Source: Chitinophaga pinensis
GTDB lineage: Bacteria; Bacteroidota; Bacteroidia; Chitinophagales; Chitinophagaceae
DNA length: 39,102 bases
Assembly (NCBI GenBank): GCA_945860605.1
Contig: CAMAQL010000010.1
Span: 1-39,102, forward strand
Direction: 5' to 3'
Positions 17,856-26,168 of the stretch are shown here, piece by piece. The notes under the pieces are model-generated. The model searched no databases. It worked only from the letters and a program-made list of their open reading frames with translations, and was not told where the DNA came from. Each line of letters starts with the position of its first letter. The stretch's first letter is position 1. The position numbers and the translations under genes are program-made.

Positions 17856-18725
17856 ATGGCTGGACAATTAAAGGAAGTTAGAAGTAGAATTAAAAGTACC
17901 CAAAGTACACAGCAAATCACCAAAGCAATGAAAATGGTGAGTGCTGCCAAATTACGTCGTGCACAAGACGCCATTACCCAAATGAGACCTTACGCTCGTA
18001 AATTACAAGATATGCTAAGCAATATCATTAGTAGCTTAGAGGGAGATATGAATTTGGCCCTAGCAGATCAACGTACCGTGAACAATGTCTTATTTATTGT
18101 CGTGACTTCTGATAGAGGATTATGTGGTGGATACAATGCCAATTTGGTAAAAATGACCCGCGCAACGATCGCCGAAAAATATCCAACGCAAAATGTAACC
18201 ATCTGGAATATTGGTAAAAAAGGATATGAAAGTTTAAGTAAATTAGGTTTTAATACGAATGCAGATTTTAAGGATATCTTTTTAAACTTAAAATTCGAAA
18301 CGGTTCAAGCTGCTGCTAAAGCTGCCATGAAAGCCTTTGAAAATAAAGAGTTTGACGCCATTGAGATTGTGTATAGCGAGTTTAAAAACGCAGCAACACA
18401 AGAATTTAAATCAGAGCCTTTCTTGCCTATTCCGAAAATGGAAAAGAAAGCAAACGCTAAAAAAACAGATTTCATTTTTGAACCACAGAAGGAAGCTTTG
18501 GTGGCAGAATTGATGCCTAAAATATTGAACACTCAATTATTCAAAGCCGTTTTGGATGCCAATGCAAGTGAGCATGGCGCTAGAATGACTGCGATGGATA
18601 AAGCAAGTGAAAACGCCAACGAATTATTGAAATCATTGAAAATATCTTATAACCGTGCAAGACAAGCGGCCATTACGACTGAATTAACAGAGATCGTGAG
18701 TGGTGCAGCTGCATTAAACGGATAA
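17856..18725 (+). CDS. atpG: ATP synthase F1 gamma subunit
   Basis: The 289-residue protein has both conserved coiled-coil ends of the gamma rotor shaft: MAGQLKEVRSRIKSTQSTQQ with ITKAMKMVSAAKLRRAQ at the N terminus, and RMTAMDKASENANELL...YNRARQAAITTELTEIVSGAAAL at the C terminus. The central Rossmann-like part contains VVTSDRGLCGGYNANL. It is the central stalk that couples proton flow to ATP synthesis. None of the other atp genes lies beside it: upstream is divergent secA and 11 nt downstream is scpB. The rest of the complex must be encoded elsewhere. It has its own promoter. Confidence 0.97.
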   Translation: MAGQLKEVRSRIKSTQSTQQITKAMKMVSAAKLRRAQDAITQMRPYARKLQDMLSNIISSLEGDMNLALADQRTVNNVLFIVVTSDRGLCGGYNANLVKMTRATIAEKYPTQNVTIWNIGKKGYESLSKLGFNTNADFKDIFLNLKFETVQAAAKAAMKAFENKEFDAIEIVYSEFKNAATQEFKSEPFLPIPKMEKKANAKKTDFIFEPQKEALVAELMPKILNTQLFKAVLDANASEHGARMTAMDKASENANELLKSLKISYNRARQAAITTELTEIVSGAAALNG

Positions 18726-18736
18726 GCAAAAGTATT

Positions 18737-19471
18737 ATGGAAATAAGTCAAATCATTCCGCATATCGAAGCCTTGGTTTTTGCAAGTGACAAAGCATTGA
18801 ATGCAAATGATATCACCGAATTAATCAACACTGCTTTTGGATTCTTAGAAGAGCGTATTTCGCTTGAGCAAGTGGAAGCTGCTTTAGAAGGTATCCAAGA
18901 AAAATATAGCACCGAATACTACCCTTTTGAATTAAAGCAAAGCGGAGGCGGATGGCAGTTTTTAACCAAGCCTACTTTCCACAGCACTATTGCACAATTG
19001 AATGGCGATAAGTTTTTGAAGCGTTTATCCAACGCTGCATTAGAATCTTTAGCCATCATTGCTTACAAGCAACCTATTACAAAGGGTGAAGTGGAAGCCA
19101 TTAGAGGTGTGAACAGTGACTATTCTATGCAGAAATTATTAGAAAAGGAATTGATTGTGATTAGCGGTCGTAACGAAATGCTTGCGGGCAAGCCATTGAT
19201 CTATTCTACATCTAGAAACTTCATGGACTATTTTGGCATCAACTCTACAGAAGATTTACCAAAGATTAAAGAAGTATTGGCAGAACAAATTGTAGAAGCG
19301 ACCGTGATAAAGCCAGAAGACTTTACAGACAATAGCGTATTTGAGCAAACAGCCGAAACTTTAGCTGAAGAAAACGAACAAGCAGAGACGCCTAATACCG
19401 AAGCAGAAACTGGAGATTTTACCGCAGAATCAAACGAAGAAGATTACAATCCTGAAAGTCCAGTTGCATAA
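18737..19471 (+). CDS. scpB: Segregation and condensation protein B
   Basis: A 244-residue protein with the tandem winged-helix domain of ScpB (residues about 5-185; IEALVFASDKALNANDI, FELKQSGGGWQFLTKP, LESLAIIAYKQPITKGEVEA and RGVNSDYSMQKLLEKELI are family signatures). ScpB dimers bind ScpA and SMC in the bacterial condensin complex. After about residue 195 the protein continues as an acidic tail rich in Glu, Thr and Asn with no recognisable domain, a common feature in this phylum. It follows atpG by 11 nt and is followed by a strong hairpin. ScpA and SMC are not in the window. Confidence 0.95.
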   Translation: MEISQIIPHIEALVFASDKALNANDITELINTAFGFLEERISLEQVEAALEGIQEKYSTEYYPFELKQSGGGWQFLTKPTFHSTIAQLNGDKFLKRLSNAALESLAIIAYKQPITKGEVEAIRGVNSDYSMQKLLEKELIVISGRNEMLAGKPLIYSTSRNFMDYFGINSTEDLPKIKEVLAEQIVEATVIKPEDFTDNSVFEQTAETLAEENEQAETPNTEAETGDFTAESNEEDYNPESPVA

Positions 19472-19518
19472 GTATACTGCTTTCCCATTCATGGATTTTT
19501 CACAAAAATATTGAACTA

Positions 19519-19551
19519 AGATACGGCCAGAACCTAGTTCTGGCCGTATCT
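19519..19551 (+). terminator. Strong hairpin behind scpB, abutting the lysA start
   Basis: Arms AGATACGGCCAGAAC (19519-19533) and GTTCTGGCCGTATCT (19537-19551) are perfect complements over 15 bp with loop CTA, followed only by TTTATA. It is positioned as the scpB terminator, but its last base is just 7 nt before the lysA ATG. It would therefore also sit on the lysA ribosome-binding region of any read-through transcript. The short T run makes either termination or translational control plausible. Confidence 0.7.
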
Positions 19552-19558
19552 TTATAGC

Positions 19559-20770
19559 ATGAACGCAAGTCTTTCCTACGATACTTTAAATGCAGCTGCA
19601 GAAAAATTTGGAACACCTTTGTATGTGTACCACGCAGAAAAAATTGAACAACAATACCAAAATTTATGCGCGCAGTTTGAGAACACTCAAACTAAATTTT
19701 TTTACGCATGTAAGGCTTTAACCAATATTCATATTTTAAAAGTAATTAAGGACATGGGTTGCAATATTGATTGCAGCTCAATCAATGAAGTTAGACTGGC
19801 GTTGCATGTAGGATTTTTACCAAACAATATTTTATACACTAGTAATAGCATTGGTTTTGATGAAATAATGACTGCTGTTGAATTAGGCGTGAACGTAAAT
19901 ATTGACAGCTTGTCTAATTTAGAAAAATTTGGTCAAGCATTTGGCGGGACAAAAGCCATTGGAGTGCGCATTAGACCCGATGTCATGGCAGGGGGTAATT
20001 TGAAAATATCTACCGGACACGTTAAAAGTAAATTTGGTATTCCACTCACTCAATTGGACGCATTAAAATTGATTCAAGAAAATTACAAGATCAATATTCA
20101 TACTTTACATATCCATACTGGAAGTGAAATAAAAGATGTGGCGGTTTTTATGAAATCTGCAGAAGTGTTTGACACCCTACTCCGTCATTTCCCTTCTGTA
20201 GAGGTGCTAGATTTTGGTGGTGGATTTAAAGTGCCTTATGCACCGGGTGAACAAGGTACTGATATGGCCCAATTAGGTGCGGAGGTCAATAAAGTGATGA
20301 CGCAGCTATCAGAGAAATTCGGACGTCAATTTACCGCATGGTTTGAGCCAGGTAAATATATGGTCAGCGAAGCAGGATTTTTTATTGCCAAAGTCAATGT
20401 CTTAAAGACTTCGGGCGAGATCAGCTTTGCTGGTTTGAACACAGGACTGAATCATTTAATTCGTCCGATGTTTTATGACGCATACCATCACATAGACAAT
20501 ATCACAAGTCCTAACAATCCACCTAAGCAATATGCAGTGGTAGGTAATATTTGTGAAACAGATACTTTTGCTTGGGACAGGGCTATTCCTGCAATTGCAG
20601 AAGGTGATTTATTGGTTTTTTATAATGCAGGTGCTTATGGTTACGAAATGGCTAGCAATTACAATGCAAGATTCAAACCAGCACAGGTTTTATATCAAGA
20701 TGGTGTGGCAAAACTAATTAGTAGAGCAGATCAGTTTGAAGATCTCTTAACTTTACAAGTACCTTTATAA
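19559..20770 (+). CDS. lysA: Diaminopimelate decarboxylase
   Basis: A 403-residue fold-type III PLP enzyme that makes L-lysine from meso-diaminopimelate. The PLP lysine is Lys-52 in FFYACKALTN. LHIHTGSEIKD, DFGGGFKVPY (phosphate-binding glycines), WFEPGKYMVSEAG and the active-site cysteine motif CETDTFAWDR are all present. Length is normal and it is not fused to aspartokinase. The ATG at 19559 gives the usual N terminus (TPLYVYHAEKI). No promoter could be identified, because a 15-bp hairpin occupies the space just before the start. The next gene begins 4 nt after the stop, so the MlaF-type ATPase is probably co-transcribed. Confidence 0.95.
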   Translation: MNASLSYDTLNAAAEKFGTPLYVYHAEKIEQQYQNLCAQFENTQTKFFYACKALTNIHILKVIKDMGCNIDCSSINEVRLALHVGFLPNNILYTSNSIGFDEIMTAVELGVNVNIDSLSNLEKFGQAFGGTKAIGVRIRPDVMAGGNLKISTGHVKSKFGIPLTQLDALKLIQENYKINIHTLHIHTGSEIKDVAVFMKSAEVFDTLLRHFPSVEVLDFGGGFKVPYAPGEQGTDMAQLGAEVNKVMTQLSEKFGRQFTAWFEPGKYMVSEAGFFIAKVNVLKTSGEISFAGLNTGLNHLIRPMFYDAYHHIDNITSPNNPPKQYAVVGNICETDTFAWDRAIPAIAEGDLLVFYNAGAYGYEMASNYNARFKPAQVLYQDGVAKLISRADQFEDLLTLQVPL

Positions 20771-20774
20771 CCTC

Positions 20775-21551
20775 ATGATAGAAATTCAACATATCTATAA
20801 AGCCTTTGGCGATAAAGTCATTATCGACGATGTGAGTGCCCAATTTAAACCAGGCATTTGCAACTTGATCATTGGCTCAAGCGGTAGTGGTAAAACTGTT
20901 TTAATAAAATGTATTGTCGATTTAATCCAAGCAGATCAGGGTAAAATCTTATTTGACAATGCTGATTTTAATACTTTAAATAAAGATCAAAAAAAGACCT
21001 TAAGAAATAGTATTGGGATGTTATTCCAAGGCAATGCCTTATTTGACTCCATGACCGTCCAAGAGAATGTAAAATTTCCTTTGGACATGTTTAGTGATTT
21101 AGATGAAGCCGAAAAATTGGCGAAAGTCAATGAAATCTTGGCGCGTGTTCAATTAACAGGAGTCAATGAAAAATTCCCTGCAGAAATAAGTGGTGGAATG
21201 AAAAAGCGCGTTGGATTAGCGCGTGCACTGGTATTAGAACCAAAATATTTATTCTGCGACGAACCAAATTCAGGATTAGATCCTCAAACATCTCTTGTGA
21301 TAGACCGATTGATTCAAGAATTAACAAAGGAGTTTAATATTACCACCCTCGTTGTCACCCATGATATGAACAGCGTGATGGAAATTGGAGAATATATCAT
21401 CTACTTAAACAAAGGAAAAAAAGAATGGGAGGGTAGTAATCAAGATATCATATTTAGTCAAAATAAATTATTGAATGATTTTATCTTCGCTTCTGGATTT
21501 TTACAAGACGCAAAAGCCATGCGAATGATGGCACAAAAAAATAAATTATGA
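20775..21551 (+). CDS. mlaF: MlaF-type ABC transporter ATP-binding protein
   Basis: A 258-residue ATPase with Walker A GSSGSGKT (34-41), signature ISGGMKKRVGLARAL, Walker B LFCDEPNSGLDP and the switch VVTHDM. The ISGGM(K/R)KRV form of the signature and the PNSGLDP sequence are characteristic of the MlaF/MKL subgroup, which energises lipid transport by MlaE permeases. Its likely partner permease lies about 10 kb away at 9374-10111 on the opposite strand. Here it sits 4 nt behind lysA and overlaps the next gene by 4 bp (ATGA), so its mRNA also carries an amino acid biosynthesis enzyme and a thioredoxin-like protein. Confidence 0.9.
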   Translation: MIEIQHIYKAFGDKVIIDDVSAQFKPGICNLIIGSSGSGKTVLIKCIVDLIQADQGKILFDNADFNTLNKDQKKTLRNSIGMLFQGNALFDSMTVQENVKFPLDMFSDLDEAEKLAKVNEILARVQLTGVNEKFPAEISGGMKKRVGLARALVLEPKYLFCDEPNSGLDPQTSLVIDRLIQELTKEFNITTLVVTHDMNSVMEIGEYIIYLNKGKKEWEGSNQDIIFSQNKLLNDFIFASGFLQDAKAMRMMAQKNKL

Positions 21552-22060
21552 AAAAACTAACAACCCTATTAAGTGTGTTCGTGTTAAGCTTATTTGCTTC
21601 AATGACTTTGTATGCTCAAGGCAATATTGACCCCAATGCGCCTTTCTTAAAAGACAAAAACATTCCAAAATTCACCCTTAATTTGACCACAGGAAAATCT
21701 TTTAGCAATACACAGATACCAAAAAGCAAATATACATGCATCATCATATTTAGCCCAGACTGTTCTCATTGTCAAGAAGAAGCTGCTGAGTTAACAAAGA
21801 ATGCGGACAAGTTTAAGTCGGTCTTCTTTATTTGGAATAGTTATAAGGAAATGGCTGATATTAAAGTTTTTGCAACTAAATATGGCTTGGATAAGCAGTC
21901 CAATGTGATAGTAGGCAGGGATCCAGAATTTGCTATCCCAGTATTTTTTAGGCCTCGTATGACCCCATTTGTAGCATTGTATGCGAATGGTCAATTGTTA
22001 AAAGTTTACGAACAAGGGGTAAAAGTGCCAGAATTACTTAAAATAATAGGAGGCAAATAA
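21548..22060 (+). CDS. Exported thioredoxin-like (TlpA/AhpC-TSA type) protein
   Basis: A 170-residue protein with a signal peptide (residues 1-24, ending LYAQ) and a thioredoxin fold. The strand IIIFSP is followed by the redox pair Cys-72/Cys-75 (DCSHCQEE), and a cis-proline-like position is seen in RMTPFVALY. CSHC differs from thioredoxin CGPC and is common in Bacteroidota periplasmic reductases. It probably reduces disulfides in exported proteins or carries out cytochrome-maturation-like chemistry; no specific partner is shown. Its ATG overlaps the mlaF stop, indicating translational coupling. A link to envelope lipid transport is possible but speculative. Confidence 0.85.
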   Translation: MKKLTTLLSVFVLSLFASMTLYAQGNIDPNAPFLKDKNIPKFTLNLTTGKSFSNTQIPKSKYTCIIIFSPDCSHCQEEAAELTKNADKFKSVFFIWNSYKEMADIKVFATKYGLDKQSNVIVGRDPEFAIPVFFRPRMTPFVALYANGQLLKVYEQGVKVPELLKIIGGK

Positions 22061-22106
22061 CTAACTTTATCCCGTCAAATCAAGTTCAACATTTAAATTA
22101 AAAGAT

Positions 22107-23036
22107 ATGAAAATTACTGTTGTTGGTGCTGGTGCTGTAGGAGCAACTTGTGCAGATAATATTGCACGTAAAGAATTGGCTTCTGAAGTGGTTTTGTTAG
22201 ACATTAGAGAAGGCTTTGCCGAAGGTAAGGCACAGGACATGATGCAGACTGCTGCTTTAGTAGGTTTTGATACACGTATTACTGGTAGTACCAATGACTA
22301 CACTAAAACAGCCAACTCAGATGTGGTTGTAATTACTTCTGGCTTGCCTCGTAAACCAGGTATGACAAGAGAAGAATTAATTGGTACCAATGCGGGTATC
22401 GTTACAAGTGTTTGTGAAAATATTTTAAAGCATTCTCCAAATGCCATTTTAATTGTGATTAGTAACCCAATGGATACAATGACTTATTTAGCATTACAGT
22501 CTACAGGATTACCAAAAAATAGAATCATTGGAATGGGTGGTGCATTGGATAGTGCTAGATTCAAATACCAATTAAGTGCGCATTTAAACTGCAGCCCTTC
22601 AGACTTAAACGCCATTGTGATTGGTGGACATGGGGATACCACTATGATTCCTTTGGTGAAGCATGCAACTTTAAATAGCATTCCAGTAACAAAATTCTTA
22701 TCAGAAGCCCAACAAGAACAAATTATCAACGATACCATGGTGGGTGGTGCTACTTTGACTAAATTATTAGGCACTTCTGCTTGGTATGCACCAGGTGCAG
22801 CAGGAGCGGCATTGGTAGAAAGCATAGTACGCGACGAAAAGAAATTATTCACTTGTTGCGTAAGCTTAAACGGCGAGTACGGCCAAAAAGATATTTGCTT
22901 AGGCGTACCAGTTGTGATTGGAAAGAATGGATGGGAAAAAATAGTTGATATGGATTTATCTGCAGATGAGCAAGAAGCATTCAATAAGAGTGCAGATGCA
23001 GTAAGAAGCATGAACGATGTATTAAAGACTTTATAA
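22107..23036 (+). CDS. mdh: Malate dehydrogenase (LDH-like type)
   Basis: A 309-residue NAD-dependent dehydrogenase. The glycine motif VVGAGAVGATCA and Asp-32 (LLDIREG) bind NAD. Arg-82 and Arg-88 in GLPRKPGMTRE are the malate-specific substrate arginines (lactate dehydrogenase has Gln at the first position). Arg-151 and the catalytic His-175 (IGGHGDTTM) complete the site. It interconverts malate and oxaloacetate in the TCA cycle, which feeds the malic enzyme encoded at 10125-12485. A 46-nt gap separates it from the preceding gene and contains TAACTTTA, one mismatch from a -7 box. The transcript ends in the terminator at 23051-23093. Confidence 0.96.
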   Translation: MKITVVGAGAVGATCADNIARKELASEVVLLDIREGFAEGKAQDMMQTAALVGFDTRITGSTNDYTKTANSDVVVITSGLPRKPGMTREELIGTNAGIVTSVCENILKHSPNAILIVISNPMDTMTYLALQSTGLPKNRIIGMGGALDSARFKYQLSAHLNCSPSDLNAIVIGGHGDTTMIPLVKHATLNSIPVTKFLSEAQQEQIINDTMVGGATLTKLLGTSAWYAPGAAGAALVESIVRDEKKLFTCCVSLNGEYGQKDICLGVPVVIGKNGWEKIVDMDLSADEQEAFNKSADAVRSMNDVLKTL

Positions 23037-23050
23037 TCTTTGTACTTGAC

Positions 23051-23093
23051 CATAAATAATAAAGCCTCGCATTGCGAGGCTTTATTATTTATG
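23051..23093. terminator. Bidirectional terminator between mdh and the GT9 gene
   Basis: A perfect 20-bp stem (23051-23070 with 23074-23093) surrounds the 3-nt loop ATT. The GC core is GCCTCGC/GCGAGGC, and the A/T flanks provide U tracts on both strands. It separates convergent mdh and the glycosyltransferase gene and should stop transcription from both sides. Confidence 0.9.
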
Positions 23094-23114
23094 CAATTGA
23101 CTTCTTAATAGTGA

Positions 23115-24170
23115 TTAATCAATCGTTTCTTTATAATAGGCAATCGCTTTATCTGCGATAGATTGTAAGTCTTGTTGTTGCATACACGCAAAATGCCCTT
23201 GCGGACAATGATTCGTGCCATAATTGGAACATGGTTGACAAGTCAGATTTGGAACGATTGCATTAAAATACATTTCGTTATTATTTAAAATAGTAGATAC
23301 AGTTTCAGTGTTCAAAGTTGTTTGATTGACTTGTTTTGCTCCTGGGTAATAAGGTTCTACTTGCAAAGCAGGAGAAGTGGCACCCCAAATAGCCACCGTC
23401 TTTTTATGAAAGGCACAAGCAATGTATAAAAATCCAGTATCGTGTGAGATGACCGTCCTGGCTTGTTTTACCAATATGGCCGACTCCTGTAGATTGAATT
23501 TTCCGCAAGCATTCCATATTTTAATGGGATTAATCGCTTCCACAGCAGCACCTTGTCCTTCATCCTCCTTTCCCCCAATTAATACAATAGGATAAGGAAT
23601 TTTATGACAAAGTTTTTGCAAAGCACTAATAGGTAATTTTTTTGTGGCGTAAGATGCACCTATCACCAATGCAATATAACCAGACTCAAAAGAAGCCGGT
23701 AAGGCAGCTGCATTGATTGTAGTCTCTTTAGGAATAAAGTAATCCAATCCTTTTCCGTCATTGACTACGCCTAAGCTTGATAATGCGTCTAGACAGCGAT
23801 CTGCAATATGCCTCATAGGCATGAAATTCAAATGTAGCTTCGTCAATAAAAATTTTTGAAGACTTAGCTTTTCATAAGATAAACTCGGCACACCCAATGC
23901 TTTTTGAATTTGGTAAGTTCTATAATTTTTATGCAAGTCAATGATGTAGTCAAATTTGCATTCCTTTAATTGATTGATAGTCGCTTGTAAGTCTTTATCA
24001 AAATAATGGAAATGATCGATATATGGATTGGCGATGGTCACCGCTTTCATAGCCGCCTTCGTTAAAAAATGAATCTCTACGCCTGGAATCTGCTGCTTGG
24101 CGCAACGAATAGCAGGCGTGGTGAATACAATGTCCCCTATAGAAGAAAAACGGATGAATAATAAGCGCAT
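23115..24170 (-). CDS. Glycosyltransferase family 9 (heptosyltransferase-like) protein
   Basis: The frame extends to a TTG at 24182, but the ATG at 24170 gives the canonical N terminus MRLLFIRFSSIGDIVFTTPA, so 351 residues are called. GT9 enzymes add heptose or related sugars to the lipopolysaccharide core on the inner face of the inner membrane. Visible family features are the N-terminal SSIGDIV loop, IIDLHKNYRT, VLIGGKEDEG and ISHDTGFLYIACAFHKKTVAIWG in the acceptor/donor site. A cysteine-rich C-terminal stretch (CQPCSNYG, NHCPQGHFACM) is typical of Bacteroidota members. It is the last gene of a four-gene minus-strand group (gap 43 nt). Confidence 0.9.
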   Translation of the reverse strand: MRLLFIRFSSIGDIVFTTPAIRCAKQQIPGVEIHFLTKAAMKAVTIANPYIDHFHYFDKDLQATINQLKECKFDYIIDLHKNYRTYQIQKALGVPSLSYEKLSLQKFLLTKLHLNFMPMRHIADRCLDALSSLGVVNDGKGLDYFIPKETTINAAALPASFESGYIALVIGASYATKKLPISALQKLCHKIPYPIVLIGGKEDEGQGAAVEAINPIKIWNACGKFNLQESAILVKQARTVISHDTGFLYIACAFHKKTVAIWGATSPALQVEPYYPGAKQVNQTTLNTETVSTILNNNEMYFNAIVPNLTCQPCSNYGTNHCPQGHFACMQQQDLQSIADKAIAYYKETID

Positions 24171-24213
24171 AGTGCTTAACAATTTAATCTATTGCTAGGT
24201 ATAAAAATATCAA

Positions 24214-25461
24214 CTACGGTAAAGGGTGATCCTGTTCTAGAAAATCTAAATCCTTATGGTAGGTTTCTTCTGTGAAAACAAATGCAAGCATGGTGACACC
24301 CATCACAATAAAACCAGTCACAATACCGCTTTGCACAATGGTCCAGCCCATTGACTTTTGCAAGATGTTTAAAAATAAAAAGTTAATCAATGGTAAAGCA
24401 CCACGCACCATATTCGGAATAGTGGTTGCTGCAGTGGCTCTTAAATTGGTGCCAAATTGTTCGGCTGCCATTTGATTGAAGATGGCCCAATAACCTGTAC
24501 TAAAGCCTAAGAAAGCACATATGGCATACATTCTTGAATCACTATTATTGAAAGCACTAAAGAACAAGACCATCCCAACGATACTAAGTATGTAAAATAA
24601 AAACAACGCTTTTTTTCTGCTTTCAAAATATTGACTCACCCAGCCTATTAATAGGTCGCCAACAGCAATACCAATATAAGCGAACATCACAGACTTACCG
24701 GAATCAATTAAATTATCCCCATATAATCCGGTGGCAAATTTATTGCTATAGTTGACCATGACTCCTATTACAAACCAAGTTGGCAATCCAATTAAAATGG
24801 CTTTAATGTATTTTGAAAATCTTTTGTAAGAAGTGAAAAACATAAAGAAGTTGCCCTTTACAGCATTGCTCAACTTAACAGACTCAAACATAAATGACTC
24901 GGCCACACGCACACGCAAGACCAATAAAAAGAAACCTAATCCTCCACCAATTTTATAACACAATCTCCAATCCTGCGTATACTGAAAAGTAAAATAGGCA
25001 AAGACAGCACCAGATAAACCAATCCCTGCCACCATAGAAGTACCAATACCTCTTTTATTTTTTGGTAACATCTCTGAAACCAATGTAATACCTGCACCTA
25101 ATTCCCCTGCTAGTCCAATACCTCCAATGAATCTGCAATAAGCATACTGGTCTACTGTTTGTACATAGCCAGTAACGATATTTGCTACAGAATATAAAAG
25201 GATGGAGCCAAATAATACTTTCAATCTGCCCAACTTATCACCAATCACACCCCATAAAATACCGCCAATTAATAAGCCCGACATTTGCCAGTTAATAATA
25301 TGCGCACTATCTACAATGATGGTTTCTAATGTGGATCCAACTGCAAGTACACTTGGTTGACGAACAATCGTGAATAATAATAAATCGTACACATCTACAA
25401 AATAGCCTAATGCTGCTACAAATACAGGCAAAGAAAAAAGTCCAATTTGCTTATTATTCAT
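24214..25461 (-). CDS. Major facilitator superfamily transporter (metabolite:proton symporter-like)
   Basis: A 415-residue protein with about 12 membrane segments and MFS signatures. VIGDKLGRLKVLFGS is the loop 2-3 motif (GxxxDrxGR(K/R)). RFIGGIGLAGELGAGITLVSE resembles the sugar/metabolite-H+ symporter branch, and LPKNKRGIG marks the centre. The substrate cannot be predicted. It lies 16 nt behind the DedA gene. The N-terminal Asp in FVDVYDLLLF fits the D-x-x-D/E proton pathway seen in some symporters, but that is speculative. Confidence 0.87.
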   Translation of the reverse strand: MNNKQIGLFSLPVFVAALGYFVDVYDLLLFTIVRQPSVLAVGSTLETIIVDSAHIINWQMSGLLIGGILWGVIGDKLGRLKVLFGSILLYSVANIVTGYVQTVDQYAYCRFIGGIGLAGELGAGITLVSEMLPKNKRGIGTSMVAGIGLSGAVFAYFTFQYTQDWRLCYKIGGGLGFFLLVLRVRVAESFMFESVKLSNAVKGNFFMFFTSYKRFSKYIKAILIGLPTWFVIGVMVNYSNKFATGLYGDNLIDSGKSVMFAYIGIAVGDLLIGWVSQYFESRKKALFLFYILSIVGMVLFFSAFNNSDSRMYAICAFLGFSTGYWAIFNQMAAEQFGTNLRATAATTIPNMVRGALPLINFLFLNILQKSMGWTIVQSGIVTGFIVMGVTMLAFVFTEETYHKDLDFLEQDHPLP

Positions 25462-25477
25462 ACAATAAATTGATTGA

Positions 25478-26152
25478 TTACGCTTTTTTAGCGCGATGTG
25501 AAATCAAATTAATAATGATTGGTAATGTAGTGATACCAACTATCCCCAACACAATCACTTCTAAATGATTTTTTAAATCAAAATTAAAACGAGCCAAAAT
25601 CCATGACTGTAAAAAATACCCGGAACATAGCATACTTCCCACCCAAGCTACACAGCCAATAATATTATAATACATGAACTTAGCTTTATCCATTTTTACA
25701 ATACCTGCAACAATAGGTCCAAAAGTTCTGATGATAGGAATAAACCTTGCGATTATAATTGCACGTCCTCCATGTTTTTTATAAAAGGTTTCTGCTTGCA
25801 CTAAATATTTTTTCTTGAAAAAAAGATTCTCTTTCCAATCAAACATGGTAGGACCAACTTTATGACCAAAAAGATAGCCTATGTAGTTCCCTAAGACACC
25901 AGCAGTAGAAATAAATATAAAAAGAATGAATAAATTCATCCATTGATTATTAGAAGCATAAATTTCTGCAGCCAAGGGTGCACTATAAATACCTGCCACA
26001 AACAATAAACTATCTCCTGGTAAAAAGAAGCCAGCAAACAATCCAGTCTCTGCAAAAACAACTAATAAAATAAGCCAAAGTCCACCGTGCTCAATGTAAA
26101 ATTGCGGCTGCAACAACTGACTCCAATGAAATGCTTCTAATAAAGTGATCAT
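25478..26152 (-). CDS. DedA family (SNARE-associated/VTT domain) membrane protein
   Basis: A 224-residue membrane protein with the DedA hallmarks: AETGLFAGFFLPGDSLLFVAG in the first re-entrant region, and ARFIPIIRTFGPIVAGIVKM with its conserved arginines in the second. DedA proteins are now known in several bacteria as scramblases or flippases for undecaprenyl phosphate or phosphatidylethanolamine, which fits the neighbouring LPS glycosyltransferase gene. Gaps of 16 nt on both sides point to an operon with the symporter and MFS genes. The lipid handled cannot be told from sequence. Confidence 0.92.
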   Translation of the reverse strand: MITLLEAFHWSQLLQPQFYIEHGGLWLILLVVFAETGLFAGFFLPGDSLLFVAGIYSAPLAAEIYASNNQWMNLFILFIFISTAGVLGNYIGYLFGHKVGPTMFDWKENLFFKKKYLVQAETFYKKHGGRAIIIARFIPIIRTFGPIVAGIVKMDKAKFMYYNIIGCVAWVGSMLCSGYFLQSWILARFNFDLKNHLEVIVLGIVGITTLPIIINLISHRAKKA

Positions 26153-26168
26153 GCTAGATGGTATAAAA

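Noticed and set aside
24171..24182. TTG start for the GT9 protein giving four extra residues
   Set aside because: The internal ATG gives the canonical MRLLFIRFSSIGD start of the family.
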